A DNA stretch of 64,000 nucleotides. It comes from Rhizobium sp. P38BS-XIX. GTDB lineage: Bacteria; Pseudomonadota; Alphaproteobacteria; Rhizobiales; Rhizobiaceae. The DNA lies in assembly GCF_012641435.1 (NCBI RefSeq), contig NZ_JABAIJ010000005.1, positions 62,001-126,000 of the forward strand, written 5' to 3'. Each line of letters begins with the position of its first letter. The stretch's first letter is position 1. The translations under genes were made by a program, and so were the position numbers. Below the pieces are notes generated by a model. That model searched no databases and had not been told where the DNA came from. It saw nothing but the letters and a program-made list of their open reading frames with translations. Below, piece by piece: positions 17,845 through 25,782 of the stretch.

Positions 17845-17997
17845 TGCGCATCCGCGTAGATTTACATGCGAATGAACGTAGAGATGCTTCCTTGATAATC
17901 CGTTTCTCTTCTCTCTTCATATTTAGAGGAAGCAAAGATTATTAAGAGAACGCAATGCTTATGTAGAACTATCGAATATTTGCAAAATACATGTGGT

Positions 17998-18414
17998 TTA
18001 CGGGCTGGCCGATGCGGCAGAACTATTCTGCTGGGCGTGCTGCTCGCAGTTGGGCGTGCATGACAGGACGGCGCGATCCGTCTGGCGGAAAACGCGAACC
18101 GTATTGCCCTCATCGATCGAAACCAGCACCTGTTCATCGACAATCGCGTTGCCGTCGGCGTCGAGCAGGATGATATTGGTTGTTCCGAAGGCGCGACCTG
18201 TGAGAACGATGGTCTTCGGATCAGCAACGGTCGCGTCGGCGACCTGCGAATTGCCCACGATGACTTTGCTCACCGGTCGGTCAAGCTTCAGAACGCGTGC
18301 GTGATCCATATAGACGCGCAACAGATTCTCGCCACTGGCGTGCGAAAACTGGGGCACCATCCCGGCCAGGGCAACGATTCCAGCAAGAAGTGCGATTCTG
18401 CCGCCGATTGGCAT
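17998..18414 (-). CDS. Free-standing secretin N-domain protein of the Tad locus (CpaC-N-like)
   Basis: 138 residues from ATG 18414 (MPIGGRIALLAGIVALAGMVP..., a signal peptide). The mature part, LLRVYMDHARVLKLDRPVSKVIVGNSQVADATV followed by TNIILLDADGNAIVDEQVLVSI, matches the N-terminal pilus-formation domain of CpaC/RcpA secretins, but the secretin core is absent. The full-length CpaC at 20586 contains its own copy of this domain (LNKAIVVDLPADAHDILVSDPKMADAV). It may be an accessory periplasmic subunit of the secretin ring. The C-terminal ~30 residues are Cys/Gln/Ser-rich and unlike CpaC. Confidence 0.85.
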   Translation of the reverse strand: MPIGGRIALLAGIVALAGMVPQFSHASGENLLRVYMDHARVLKLDRPVSKVIVGNSQVADATVADPKTIVLTGRAFGTTNIILLDADGNAIVDEQVLVSIDEGNTVRVFRQTDRAVLSCTPNCEQHAQQNSSAASASP

Positions 18415-18819
18415 GGTGAGGCCTCTTGAAGCACATGTCGAAAATATCTGCGGGATAGAATGAGAAAGAATGGTGAATGAACGATTAAGGCAAGCTTTGG
18501 TAGGACGATTATGGTGCAAATGTCCCGTTAAAGGCCTCAATTGTCATTCTCGACGCAGACTATGCGTTACTTTGATGCAAGTCCGATATTATGCTAATAT
18601 TCGTCAATCTAATAATTTGTTATTGCTTGAAGATTTTCTTTAAAAATGCACGGAAAGACGTATTTGAGATATTAACTATTCTTTTTTGACTTGCCCGTTT
18701 TTACTTTATTAACCCACTTCCTTAAAGCGATGGAAACGGCGCCCGGCTACCGTGCAACTCATCCGATCAACGGCAACAGTTGGCGGACGTGCTGTCAACA
18801 AAGTTAGTGGAGTCAATTC
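18415..18819. promoter_or_regulatory. AT-rich divergent promoter region of the Tad locus
   Basis: 405 bp with no gene, between the secretin-N gene (leftward) and the Flp pilin (rightward). The 18600-18730 part is markedly AT-rich. TTAACTAT (18672-18679) and TTAACCCA (18709-18716) resemble the TTAACC half-site of CtrA. TTGACT at 18686 could be a -35 box, but no -10 box at the right spacing convinces me. Confidence 0.45.
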
Positions 18820-19011
18820 ATGTCCAAGCTTTTTTCGCGTTTCCTGAAGGATGAATCCGGTGCGACCGCAATCGAATACGGCCTCATCGCAGCTCTGATC
18901 TCAGTCGCCATCATCGCCGGCGCCGGCACCCTGGGCAACACGCTCAGCTTGACCTTCAATAAGATCTCTACGCAGATGAATACGTCTTCTGCCGGCGTCG
19001 GTACGAAGTAA
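18820..19011 (+). CDS. flp: Flp-family type IVb pilin
   Basis: 63 residues. A short basic leader (MSKLFSRFLKDESG) is followed by ATAIEYGLIAALISVAIIAGAGTLG: the prepilin cleavage site after Gly, the invariant Glu-Tyr pair of Flp pilins, and the hydrophobic assembly helix. The tail is Ser/Thr/Asn-rich. GGAG at 18809-18812 is its ribosome-binding site. It is the major subunit of the Tad pilus used for surface attachment. A hairpin at 19040-19065 follows. Confidence 0.96.
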   Translation: MSKLFSRFLKDESGATAIEYGLIAALISVAIIAGAGTLGNTLSLTFNKISTQMNTSSAGVGTK

Positions 19012-19039
19012 CAATTTGTTATTCGCCTATTGTGCGAGC

Positions 19040-19065
19040 AATCCGCCCTGTAAAAGGGGCGGATT
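19040..19065 (+). terminator. Hairpin between the pilin and cpaA genes
   Basis: AATCCGCCC (19040-19048) pairs with GGGCGGATT (19057-19065) across an eight-base loop, 28 bases after the pilin stop codon. There is no T-run, so partial termination or protection of the pilin mRNA end is more likely than full termination. Confidence 0.55.
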
Positions 19066-19096
19066 ACAGCGTTTATTGAGAATAAGGAGATGTGAC

Positions 19097-19609
19097 TTGC
19101 TCGAAGCTGCAGCGTTATTCATCTTTCCGCTTTGCATGTCGATCGCAGCGATCTCCGACCTATTTACAATGACGATTCCAAATCGTGTGTCTTTTGCACT
19201 TGCGATCTCGTTCCTGGTGCTTGCGCCGCTCTTGGGCTTATCAGTCACCGTTATCGGCTTACATCTCGCCGGCGCCGCCCTGGTCTTTTTGGCCTGTTTT
19301 GCATTTTTTGCCTTGAACGTGATGGGTGGAGGCGATGCGAAACTTCTGGCTGCTGCCGCGCTCTGGTTCGGCTTCGATTCGTCTCTCATCGAATTTCTGA
19401 TCTACGTTGCAGTCATGGGCGGCTTGGTAACGGTGTTGATCATATTGGTCCGCGCGCAGTCCAACGTAATCATGGCCATTGGTATACCGGTGCCGGCCTC
19501 GCTCACGGTCGCGAAGAAAATACCTTACGGAATAGCCATCGCCATCGGCGGAATCCTTGCATTTCCATCCTCGCCGCTCTTGATCGCGGCGACGCATGGC
19601 GCAATTTAA
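19097..19609 (+). CDS. cpaA: Prepilin peptidase (TadV/CpaA type)
   Basis: 170 residues from a TTG at 19097, chosen because AAGGAG sits 8-13 bases upstream; an in-frame ATG at 19016 would overlap the hairpin region and add 27 non-conserved residues. Aspartyl peptidase of the A24A short type: first catalytic Asp in IAAISDLFTMTIPNRVS (about 21), second in MGGGDAKLLAAAALW (about 77). Six or so membrane helices, no N-methylation domain. It processes the Flp prepilin and TadE-type pseudopilins. Confidence 0.92.
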   Translation: MLEAAALFIFPLCMSIAAISDLFTMTIPNRVSFALAISFLVLAPLLGLSVTVIGLHLAGAALVFLACFAFFALNVMGGGDAKLLAAAALWFGFDSSLIEFLIYVAVMGGLVTVLIILVRAQSNVIMAIGIPVPASLTVAKKIPYGIAIAIGGILAFPSSPLLIAATHGAI

Positions 19610-19674
19610 ACCTTAAAACGACTAGTAGAAGTCAAATCTTTCTATAAGTAATTTCTAATTAACATGAAGTAATT

Positions 19675-19713
19675 ATGGTTAAATAACAATAAATGTAACC
19701 GACCGTTAACCAT
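19675..19713. promoter_or_regulatory. Inverted ATGGTTAA/TTAACCAT pair, CtrA-like, upstream of cpaB
   Basis: ATGGTTAA (19675-19682) and TTAACCAT (19706-19713) are perfect inverted copies 23 bases apart. TTAACCAT matches the half-site often seen for the cell-cycle regulator CtrA of alphaproteobacteria. The pair lies 61-99 bases before the cpaB start in an AT-rich gap of 164 bp. The spacing differs from the classic TTAA-N7-TTAA. Confidence 0.45.
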
Positions 19714-19773
19714 ACTTATACCAATTGCTGAGCATTCTGCGGGGCGAAGAATTCTGTTCCCCAAGGAATGACC

Positions 19774-20589
19774 ATGAAACCCGCTCGCATCATGATACTC
19801 GCAGTGGCGGCCGTCGCGGCAGGCATGGCTGGTCTGTTGGCCATGCGCCTGTCTGGCCCGCGCGATATCATACCGCAGCAGATTGCACCCGTCGTGCAAA
19901 AGGAAGCGACCGTTAGTGTGCTGGTCGCAAGTGCCAACTTGCCTGTTGGCTCACGACTGGACGAAAAATCAATCCATTGGCTGGCATGGCCCGAAAGCGG
20001 AATCGTCAAGGGCCTCATCACACAGACGGATCGACCTGACGCGGTGAAAGATCTGAGCAACGCGGTCGTCCGACTGCCGATGTTCGAAGGCGAACCGATC
20101 CGGGAAGAAAAGATCGCCGACTCCAGCAGTCGCATCCTTTCCTCGTTGCTGCCTTCGGGCAAGCGCGCCGTCGCCACGGAAATTTCCGTAGCGACCGGCG
20201 CCGGCGGCTTCATTCTTCCGAACGACCGAGTCGACGTGATCATGGTCCGCAAGGGCTCCCAGCAGCAAATGTTGACAGAGACGGTGCTGAGCAACGTACG
20301 TGTCCTCGCCGTCGATCAGCAGATCGAGGAAAAGCAGGACGGCAGCAAAGCGGTCGTCGGCGCGACCGCGACGCTCGAATTGACGCCCGACCAGACGAAG
20401 GTTCTGGCGGTCGCGCATCAGATGGCCGACCGGTTGACACTGGCGCTGCGCTCGGTTGCCGATGCGCAGCAGCCTGACACGACCGCCGCCGACTATCTGT
20501 TGTCCGGCGACAATGGCGGCGGCCTCGTCCAGGTCATCAAGTCAGGAAACATCGTCACCGACGGCGCCAGCGGAGCGAAAGCACAATGA
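19774..20589 (+). CDS. cpaB: Tad pilus assembly protein CpaB (RcpC-like)
   Basis: 271 residues from ATG 19774 (an ATG at 19768 is also possible). One N-terminal helix (KPARIMILAVAAVAAGMAGLLAMRL) anchors it in the inner membrane; the SAF domain follows (VLVASANLPVGSRLDEKSIHWLAWPE, about 48-75), and ISVATGAGGFILPNDRVDVIMVR is the conserved central motif of CpaB/RcpC. It acts in the periplasm with the CpaC secretin. The stop overlaps the cpaC start (ATGA). Confidence 0.94.
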   Translation: MKPARIMILAVAAVAAGMAGLLAMRLSGPRDIIPQQIAPVVQKEATVSVLVASANLPVGSRLDEKSIHWLAWPESGIVKGLITQTDRPDAVKDLSNAVVRLPMFEGEPIREEKIADSSSRILSSLLPSGKRAVATEISVATGAGGFILPNDRVDVIMVRKGSQQQMLTETVLSNVRVLAVDQQIEEKQDGSKAVVGATATLELTPDQTKVLAVAHQMADRLTLALRSVADAQQPDTTAADYLLSGDNGGGLVQVIKSGNIVTDGASGAKAQ

Positions 20590-22103
20590 GAAGAGGCGGG
20601 ATCATGTTTACGACCAACAGGAAAGTCAGCTCTTCTCTTGCTGGCATTCTTTCCTTTTCCCTCGCCTTTGCTGGCTTGCCTTTGGCTGACCTTCCTGCAT
20701 TTCTGCGCACGCCATCGGCATTCGCCGACGGCTCCGACAGCATTGTCACCATTGCCGGCCTCGGCACGAAGCGAACATTGAAGCTCGGTCTCAACAAGGC
20801 GATCGTGGTCGATCTGCCGGCTGATGCGCATGATATCCTGGTGTCCGATCCGAAGATGGCCGATGCGGTGACGCGCACGTCGCGCCGCATTTATCTTTTC
20901 GGCAAAACGGTCGGCCAGACAAACATCTTCATTTTCGGCTCTGACGGCAGGGAAATCGTCAGTCTCGATCTGCAGATCGAGCGCGACATTACCGGCCTGC
21001 AGGCCAATCTCAAGCGCTTCATCACGGATTCCAATATCAATGTCGAGATCGTCTCCGACAACATCGTCCTGACGGGCACCGTGCGCACGCCGCAGGATGC
21101 GACGCGGGCAGAACAACTTGCCCAGGCCTTTCTAAAGGGGGGGGAGGCGACGACCCGCACGGAGACTGCCTCCGGCACCGGAGGCGATAGTGCGGTTGCA
21201 CTCTTTGCCGAAGGCCGCCAGACCTCGCAGATCGTCAACATGCTGCAGATCGAAGGCGAGGATCAGGTCACGCTCAAGGTGACGGTCGCCGAAATCAAGC
21301 GGAGCGTGCTCAAGCAGATCGGTTTCGACAATCTGGTCAGCAATTCCTCAGGCCTGACTGTCGCCCAACTCGGCAATATCACGCCTGATGCAGCCGCAGC
21401 GGCAGGTGGCGGTGGCCTCGCAAGCCTGTTCAAGACCGCTATCGGCAAATACAATATCAGCACTTACCTCAATGCGCTCGAGCAGGCAGGCGCTGTCCGC
21501 ACACTTGCGGAACCGACCTTGACGGCGATTTCCGGTCAAGCCGCAACGTTCACCTCCGGTGGACAAACGCTTTATTCAACGACGAACAAGGACGGCACCG
21601 TAACCATAACGCCGTTCACCTATGGTATCAGTCTTGCCTTCACGCCGGTCGTCCTGTCTGCCGGCCGCATCAGCCTGCATGTGCAGACACAAGTGTCTAA
21701 TCCTGTGGGCACTGCGAATACCGCGACCTACAATCAGCGTGCCGCCGATACCTCGGTTGAACTGCCATCAGGCGGCTCGATCGCTCTGGCGGGGCTATTG
21801 AGCGATACGATCCAACAGACGACCAATGGAACGCCCGGCGCATCGAAAATTCCGATCCTTGGCGCGCTGTTCCGGCAGAAAAGCTTTCAGCGCGACGAGA
21901 GCGAACTCGTGATCATCGCGACGCCTTATCTGGTTCGCCCTGTGGCTCGTAACCAGCTTGCTCGTCCTGACGACAATTTTTCCCCGAGCAACGATATCAG
22001 CGGCTTCTTCATGAATCGCGTCAACAAGATCTACGGTCGCAAGGATGGGCCGCCGGTCGCCGACGCCGATTTCCACGGCACCGTCGGCTTCATTTACAAG
22101 TGA
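20586..22103 (+). CDS. cpaC: Tad outer-membrane secretin CpaC (RcpA-like)
   Basis: 505 residues from ATG 20586; ATG 20604, preceded by GAGGCGGG, is an equal alternative. Signal peptide, then the pilus-formation N domain (about 55-125), a BON-like segment (FITDSNINVEIVSDNIVLTGTVRTPQDA) and the secretin core with EPTLTAISGQAATFTSGG and the C-terminal LPSGGSIALAGLLSDTIQQTTNG, KIPILGALF. It forms the pore through which the Flp pilus leaves the cell. Between cpaB and cpaD with overlapping or very short junctions. Confidence 0.95.
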   Translation: MRRGGIMFTTNRKVSSSLAGILSFSLAFAGLPLADLPAFLRTPSAFADGSDSIVTIAGLGTKRTLKLGLNKAIVVDLPADAHDILVSDPKMADAVTRTSRRIYLFGKTVGQTNIFIFGSDGREIVSLDLQIERDITGLQANLKRFITDSNINVEIVSDNIVLTGTVRTPQDATRAEQLAQAFLKGGEATTRTETASGTGGDSAVALFAEGRQTSQIVNMLQIEGEDQVTLKVTVAEIKRSVLKQIGFDNLVSNSSGLTVAQLGNITPDAAAAAGGGGLASLFKTAIGKYNISTYLNALEQAGAVRTLAEPTLTAISGQAATFTSGGQTLYSTTNKDGTVTITPFTYGISLAFTPVVLSAGRISLHVQTQVSNPVGTANTATYNQRAADTSVELPSGGSIALAGLLSDTIQQTTNGTPGASKIPILGALFRQKSFQRDESELVIIATPYLVRPVARNQLARPDDNFSPSNDISGFFMNRVNKIYGRKDGPPVADADFHGTVGFIYK

Positions 22104-22114
22104 GGACACGGATC

Positions 22115-22897
22115 ATGGCGCGCCCCTTTTCAACCGGATCAACGAGAGATCACCATATGGCCAGTCTCGACCGCAATGCCCCTCGCAACGGCCGTCCCCG
22201 TTTCTCAACCCTGACCATGATCGCACCCGTCCTGATCCTGACGGCTGCAGCCATCAGCGGCTGCGCTGCCTCACAGGATCGGATGACGACGAGCGCCATT
22301 AATGACGATTATCGTCAGCGGCATCCGATCGTGCTCATGAACAAGGAGCACAATATTGATATTCCCGTCGCCGCCAGCGATCGCCGCCTGACGATAGGAA
22401 TGCGCGATACCGTCCGCGGGTTCGTGCAGGACTACCGCGCGCATGCGAGCGGCACGATTGAGATCCTTGCACCGCGCGGATCGGTGAATTCCGCCGCGGC
22501 ATCGGCTTTACGCCAGCAGATCAGAAGAGAGCTAGTCGCAAACGGCATCCGCTCCGGCGTCATCGCCGAAAGCTCCTATGCAGCCGGCGACTATGGCGAC
22601 GCGGCACCGATACGTCTGCGTTTCGCCGCTACGACGGCAACCACGAATACTTGCGGCCAATGGCCTGAAGACCTCTCCGACAACGCCTTCGACAACCAGA
22701 ATTATTACAATTTCGGTTGCGCTTCCCAGAGTAATCTTGCGGCACAGGTCGCAAATCCGACGGATCTTGTGGCGCCGCGCGCGGTCTCGCCGATTGATAC
22801 CGATCAGCGTGCGAAAGTGATCAATGACTATCGCACCGGCTCTGTTGCGACGAGCACGGCCACGCTAGGCGGCTTCAGCGGTACCGGTGGCCAGTGA
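22115..22897 (+). CDS. cpaD: Tad pilus lipoprotein CpaD
   Basis: 260 residues from ATG 22115 (GAGGA 8-12 bases upstream); a GTG at 22100 overlapping the cpaC stop is the alternative. The lipobox is LTAAAISGC, after a long basic leader, so the mature protein is outer- or inner-membrane bound. DYRQRHPIVLMNKEHNIDIPV and the later CGQWPEDLSDNAFDNQNYYNFGCASQSNLAAQVANPTDLVAPR are diagnostic CpaD motifs. It assists secretin function. Confidence 0.93.
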   Translation: MARPFSTGSTRDHHMASLDRNAPRNGRPRFSTLTMIAPVLILTAAAISGCAASQDRMTTSAINDDYRQRHPIVLMNKEHNIDIPVAASDRRLTIGMRDTVRGFVQDYRAHASGTIEILAPRGSVNSAAASALRQQIRRELVANGIRSGVIAESSYAAGDYGDAAPIRLRFAATTATTNTCGQWPEDLSDNAFDNQNYYNFGCASQSNLAAQVANPTDLVAPRAVSPIDTDQRAKVINDYRTGSVATSTATLGGFSGTGGQ

Positions 22898-22934
22898 GAC
22901 ACAGAGCAATTTGCCGGCGAAACAGGATGAAACC

Positions 22935-24206
22935 ATGAACGCCATCGAATACGACATCGCTTCGGATGACGCCGAGATCGAGGAAGCCCCGCGTTCGGGC
23001 AATCTCGAAAATCTGCGCCCGTTGCCGCGAATTTCGGTCCATGCCTTTTGCGAAAGCGAGCAGTTGCAGCGCGTGATGGACCAATGCGCCCATGATCGGC
23101 GCATGTCCAAGGTCAGTCTGCGGATCACCAGCGGCAGCACTGCGGCAGCCGCCAACATGTTCAGTTCGACGCCCACACCGAACCTAATCATCCTCGAAAC
23201 GCGCGCCAATCCGCGCAATCTCCTTGCGGAGCTTGCACCGCTCGCGGCCGTCTGCGATCCCACTACCAAGGTCATCATTGTCGGCTATCACAATGATATC
23301 GGTCTCTATCGCGAGCTCATCCGCAACGGTATTTCCGAATATATCGTCCAGCCGATGGATATGGCCGATCTGATGACGGCCATGGCGTCGATTTTCGTCG
23401 ATCCGGATGCCGAGCCGCTCGGAAAAAGCGTGGCATTCATCGGCGCCAAGGGCGGCGTCGGCGCATCCACCATCGCACATAACTGCGCCTTTGGCATTTC
23501 AAGCCTGTTCTCCACCGAAACCATTCTCGCCGACCTCGATCTGCCCTATGGCACCGCCAATATCGATTTCGATCAGGACCCGGCCCAGGGCATTGCCGAG
23601 GCGGTCTTTGCGCCCGAGCGCCTGGACGAAGTCTTTCTCGACCGCCTGCTGACCAAATGCTCGCAGCATCTGTCTCTGCTGGCCGCACCTTCGATGCTCG
23701 ATCGTGCCTACGATTTCGACGCTCAGGCATTCCTGCCGGTTCTGGACGTCCTGCAACGCAGTGCCCCGGTCACGGTTCTCGATGTTCCGCATCTCTGGAC
23801 GGAATGGTCTCGCTCCGTGCTTGGAGCTGCCGACGAGGTGGTCATCTGTGCCGCGCCGGATCTCGCCAATCTGCGCAATGCCAAGAACCTGCTCGATGCG
23901 CTGCGCAAGCTGCGCCCGAACGACAAGGCGCCGCATCTGGTCCTCAACCAGGTTGGCATGCCGAAACGCCCCGAAATCAATCCGTCGGAATTCTGCGCAC
24001 CGCTGGAGATCGATCCGATCGCCATCATCCCCTTCGATATCAATCTGTTCGGCAACGCCGCCAACAGCGGTCAGATGATTTCGGAAACGGATCCGAAGTC
24101 GCCGGTTGCCGAGATCTTCTCGCAGATATCGCATGTCGTGACGGGGCGCGCCGCGTTGAAGAAGACGAGGAAGGGCGGCCTGCTGGGCCTCCTGAAGCGG
24201 AAGTAA
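22935..24206 (+). CDS. cpaE: Tad pilus localisation ATPase CpaE (TadZ-like)
   Basis: 423 residues from ATG 22935 (a GTG at 22887 overlaps cpaD and is less likely). Residues ~30-160 form a receiver-like domain without an obvious phosphoacceptor motif; then a ParA/MinD-type ATPase with the deviant Walker A AKGGVGASTIAHN (about 184-196), DLDLPYGTANIDFD and VLDVPHLWTEWSR. The C-terminus is basic (KKTRKGGLLGLLKRK). TadZ/CpaE proteins place the pilus machine at the cell pole. Confidence 0.94.
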   Translation: MNAIEYDIASDDAEIEEAPRSGNLENLRPLPRISVHAFCESEQLQRVMDQCAHDRRMSKVSLRITSGSTAAAANMFSSTPTPNLIILETRANPRNLLAELAPLAAVCDPTTKVIIVGYHNDIGLYRELIRNGISEYIVQPMDMADLMTAMASIFVDPDAEPLGKSVAFIGAKGGVGASTIAHNCAFGISSLFSTETILADLDLPYGTANIDFDQDPAQGIAEAVFAPERLDEVFLDRLLTKCSQHLSLLAAPSMLDRAYDFDAQAFLPVLDVLQRSAPVTVLDVPHLWTEWSRSVLGAADEVVICAAPDLANLRNAKNLLDALRKLRPNDKAPHLVLNQVGMPKRPEINPSEFCAPLEIDPIAIIPFDINLFGNAANSGQMISETDPKSPVAEIFSQISHVVTGRAALKKTRKGGLLGLLKRK

Positions 24207-24218
24207 TCATCTGATTTC

Positions 24219-24257
24219 GCATGATCTCCGGAAAAGACTTTCGCGGGAGCATCATGC
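24219..24257. repeat. Short palindromic repeat between cpaE and cpaF
   Basis: GCATGAT-CTCC (24219-24229) is complementary to GGAG-C-ATCATGC (24246-24257). The GCATGATC...GATCATGC palindrome with a central CCGGAAAA is reminiscent of a palindrome family frequent between rhizobial genes; only this copy is in the window. It sits in the 77-bp cpaE-cpaF gap and could form an mRNA hairpin. Confidence 0.5.
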
Positions 24258-24283
24258 TGCAGCAGTAGAATTGGAACGGAAGC

Positions 24284-25774
24284 ATGTTTGGCAAGCGCGG
24301 AAATGAAGGTCCTGCAAAGAGCGGTGGTTTAGCACCTCCGCCGGCGCGAGCACCCGTTGCCGCCGCCAGCGCACCCGCTGCGGCGGCTGCGCCCGCCGTG
24401 ATTATCGAGCCGTCGCGCGACCAGTCGCAGCCGCGACAGCAGATGGTCCCACCGCCGATGCAGACGCCCAGCCGTCGCCGCGCGGTGCGCACCGAGGAAT
24501 ATTACGACACCAAATCGCAGGTCTTCTCGGCGCTGATCGACACGATCGATCTGTCGCAGCTCTCCAAGCTCGGCAATGAGGCCGCGCGCGAGGAAATCCG
24601 CGATATCGTCAATGATATCATCACCATCAAGAACTTCGCGATGTCGATTTCCGAGCAGGAAGAGCTGCTCGAGGATATCTGCAACGACGTCCTTGGCTAT
24701 GGTCCGCTGGAACCGCTTCTCGCACGGGACGATATTGCCGACATCATGGTCAACGGCGCGGGCCAGACCTTCATCGAAGTCGGCGGGAAGACGATGGAAT
24801 CGGAAGTCCGCTTCCGCGACAATGCGCAGCTTCTCTCCATCTGCCAGCGCATCGTCAGCCAGGTCGGCCGACGCGTCGACGAATCAAGCCCGATCTGTGA
24901 CGCACGTCTGCCCGACGGTTCGCGCGTCAACGTCATCGCACCGCCGCTGTCGATCGACGGCCCGGCACTGACCATTCGTAAATTCAAGAAGGACAAGCTG
25001 ACGCTCGATCAGCTCGTCCGCTTCGGTGCCATCACGCCGGAGGGCGCCACGCTGCTGCAGATCATCGGCCGCGTGCGTTGCAATGTCGTCATTTCAGGCG
25101 GTACCGGTTCGGGCAAGACCACGCTTCTGAACTGCCTGACGAACTATATCGATCGCGACGAGCGCGTCATCACCTGCGAAGACACCGCCGAACTGCAGCT
25201 TCAGCAGCCGCATGTCGTGCGCCTCGAAACGCGCCCGCCGAACATCGAAGGCGAGGGCGAAATCACCATGCGCGATCTCGTCAAGAACTGCCTGCGTATG
25301 CGCCCCGAACGCATCATCGTCGGCGAAGTGCGCGGCCCCGAAGTCTTCGACCTCTTGCAGGCGATGAACACGGGCCATGACGGTTCCATGGGCACGATCC
25401 ACGCCAATACCCCGCGCGAGTGCCTCAGCCGTATCGAATCCATGATCGCCATGGGCGGCTTCAGCCTGCCCGCCAAGACCGTGCGCGAGATCGTTTCCGG
25501 CTCCATCGACGTCATCATCCAGGCCGCGCGTCTGCGCGACGGTTCTCGCCGTATCACCCAGATCACCGAGGTGATCGGCATGGAAGGCGATGTGATCATC
25601 ACGCAGGATCTGATGCGCTACGAAATCGAAGGCGAGGATGCGAGCGGTCGACTGATCGGCCGGCATGTCTCCACCGGCATCGGCAAGCCGCATTTCTGGG
25701 ATCGCGCCCGTTACTACAACGAGGAAAGACGCCTTGCCGCGGCCCTCGATGAGATGGAAAAGAAGGCGCAATAG
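24284..25774 (+). CDS. cpaF: Tad pilus assembly/retraction ATPase CpaF (TadA type)
   Basis: 496 residues. A ~70-residue Ala/Pro-rich N-terminal linker precedes the helical N domain (YYDTKSQVFSALIDTIDLSQLSKL) and the secretion-ATPase core: Walker A ISGGTGSGKTTLLN (about 269-282), Asp box TCEDTAELQLQ, Walker B-type RPERIIVGEVRGPE and the His box GHDGSMGTIHAN. It powers pilus assembly at the inner membrane. Followed after 8 bp by tadB. Confidence 0.96.
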   Translation: MFGKRGNEGPAKSGGLAPPPARAPVAAASAPAAAAAPAVIIEPSRDQSQPRQQMVPPPMQTPSRRRAVRTEEYYDTKSQVFSALIDTIDLSQLSKLGNEAAREEIRDIVNDIITIKNFAMSISEQEELLEDICNDVLGYGPLEPLLARDDIADIMVNGAGQTFIEVGGKTMESEVRFRDNAQLLSICQRIVSQVGRRVDESSPICDARLPDGSRVNVIAPPLSIDGPALTIRKFKKDKLTLDQLVRFGAITPEGATLLQIIGRVRCNVVISGGTGSGKTTLLNCLTNYIDRDERVITCEDTAELQLQQPHVVRLETRPPNIEGEGEITMRDLVKNCLRMRPERIIVGEVRGPEVFDLLQAMNTGHDGSMGTIHANTPRECLSRIESMIAMGGFSLPAKTVREIVSGSIDVIIQAARLRDGSRRITQITEVIGMEGDVIITQDLMRYEIEGEDASGRLIGRHVSTGIGKPHFWDRARYYNEERRLAAALDEMEKKAQ

Positions 25775-25782
25775 GATTTCCC

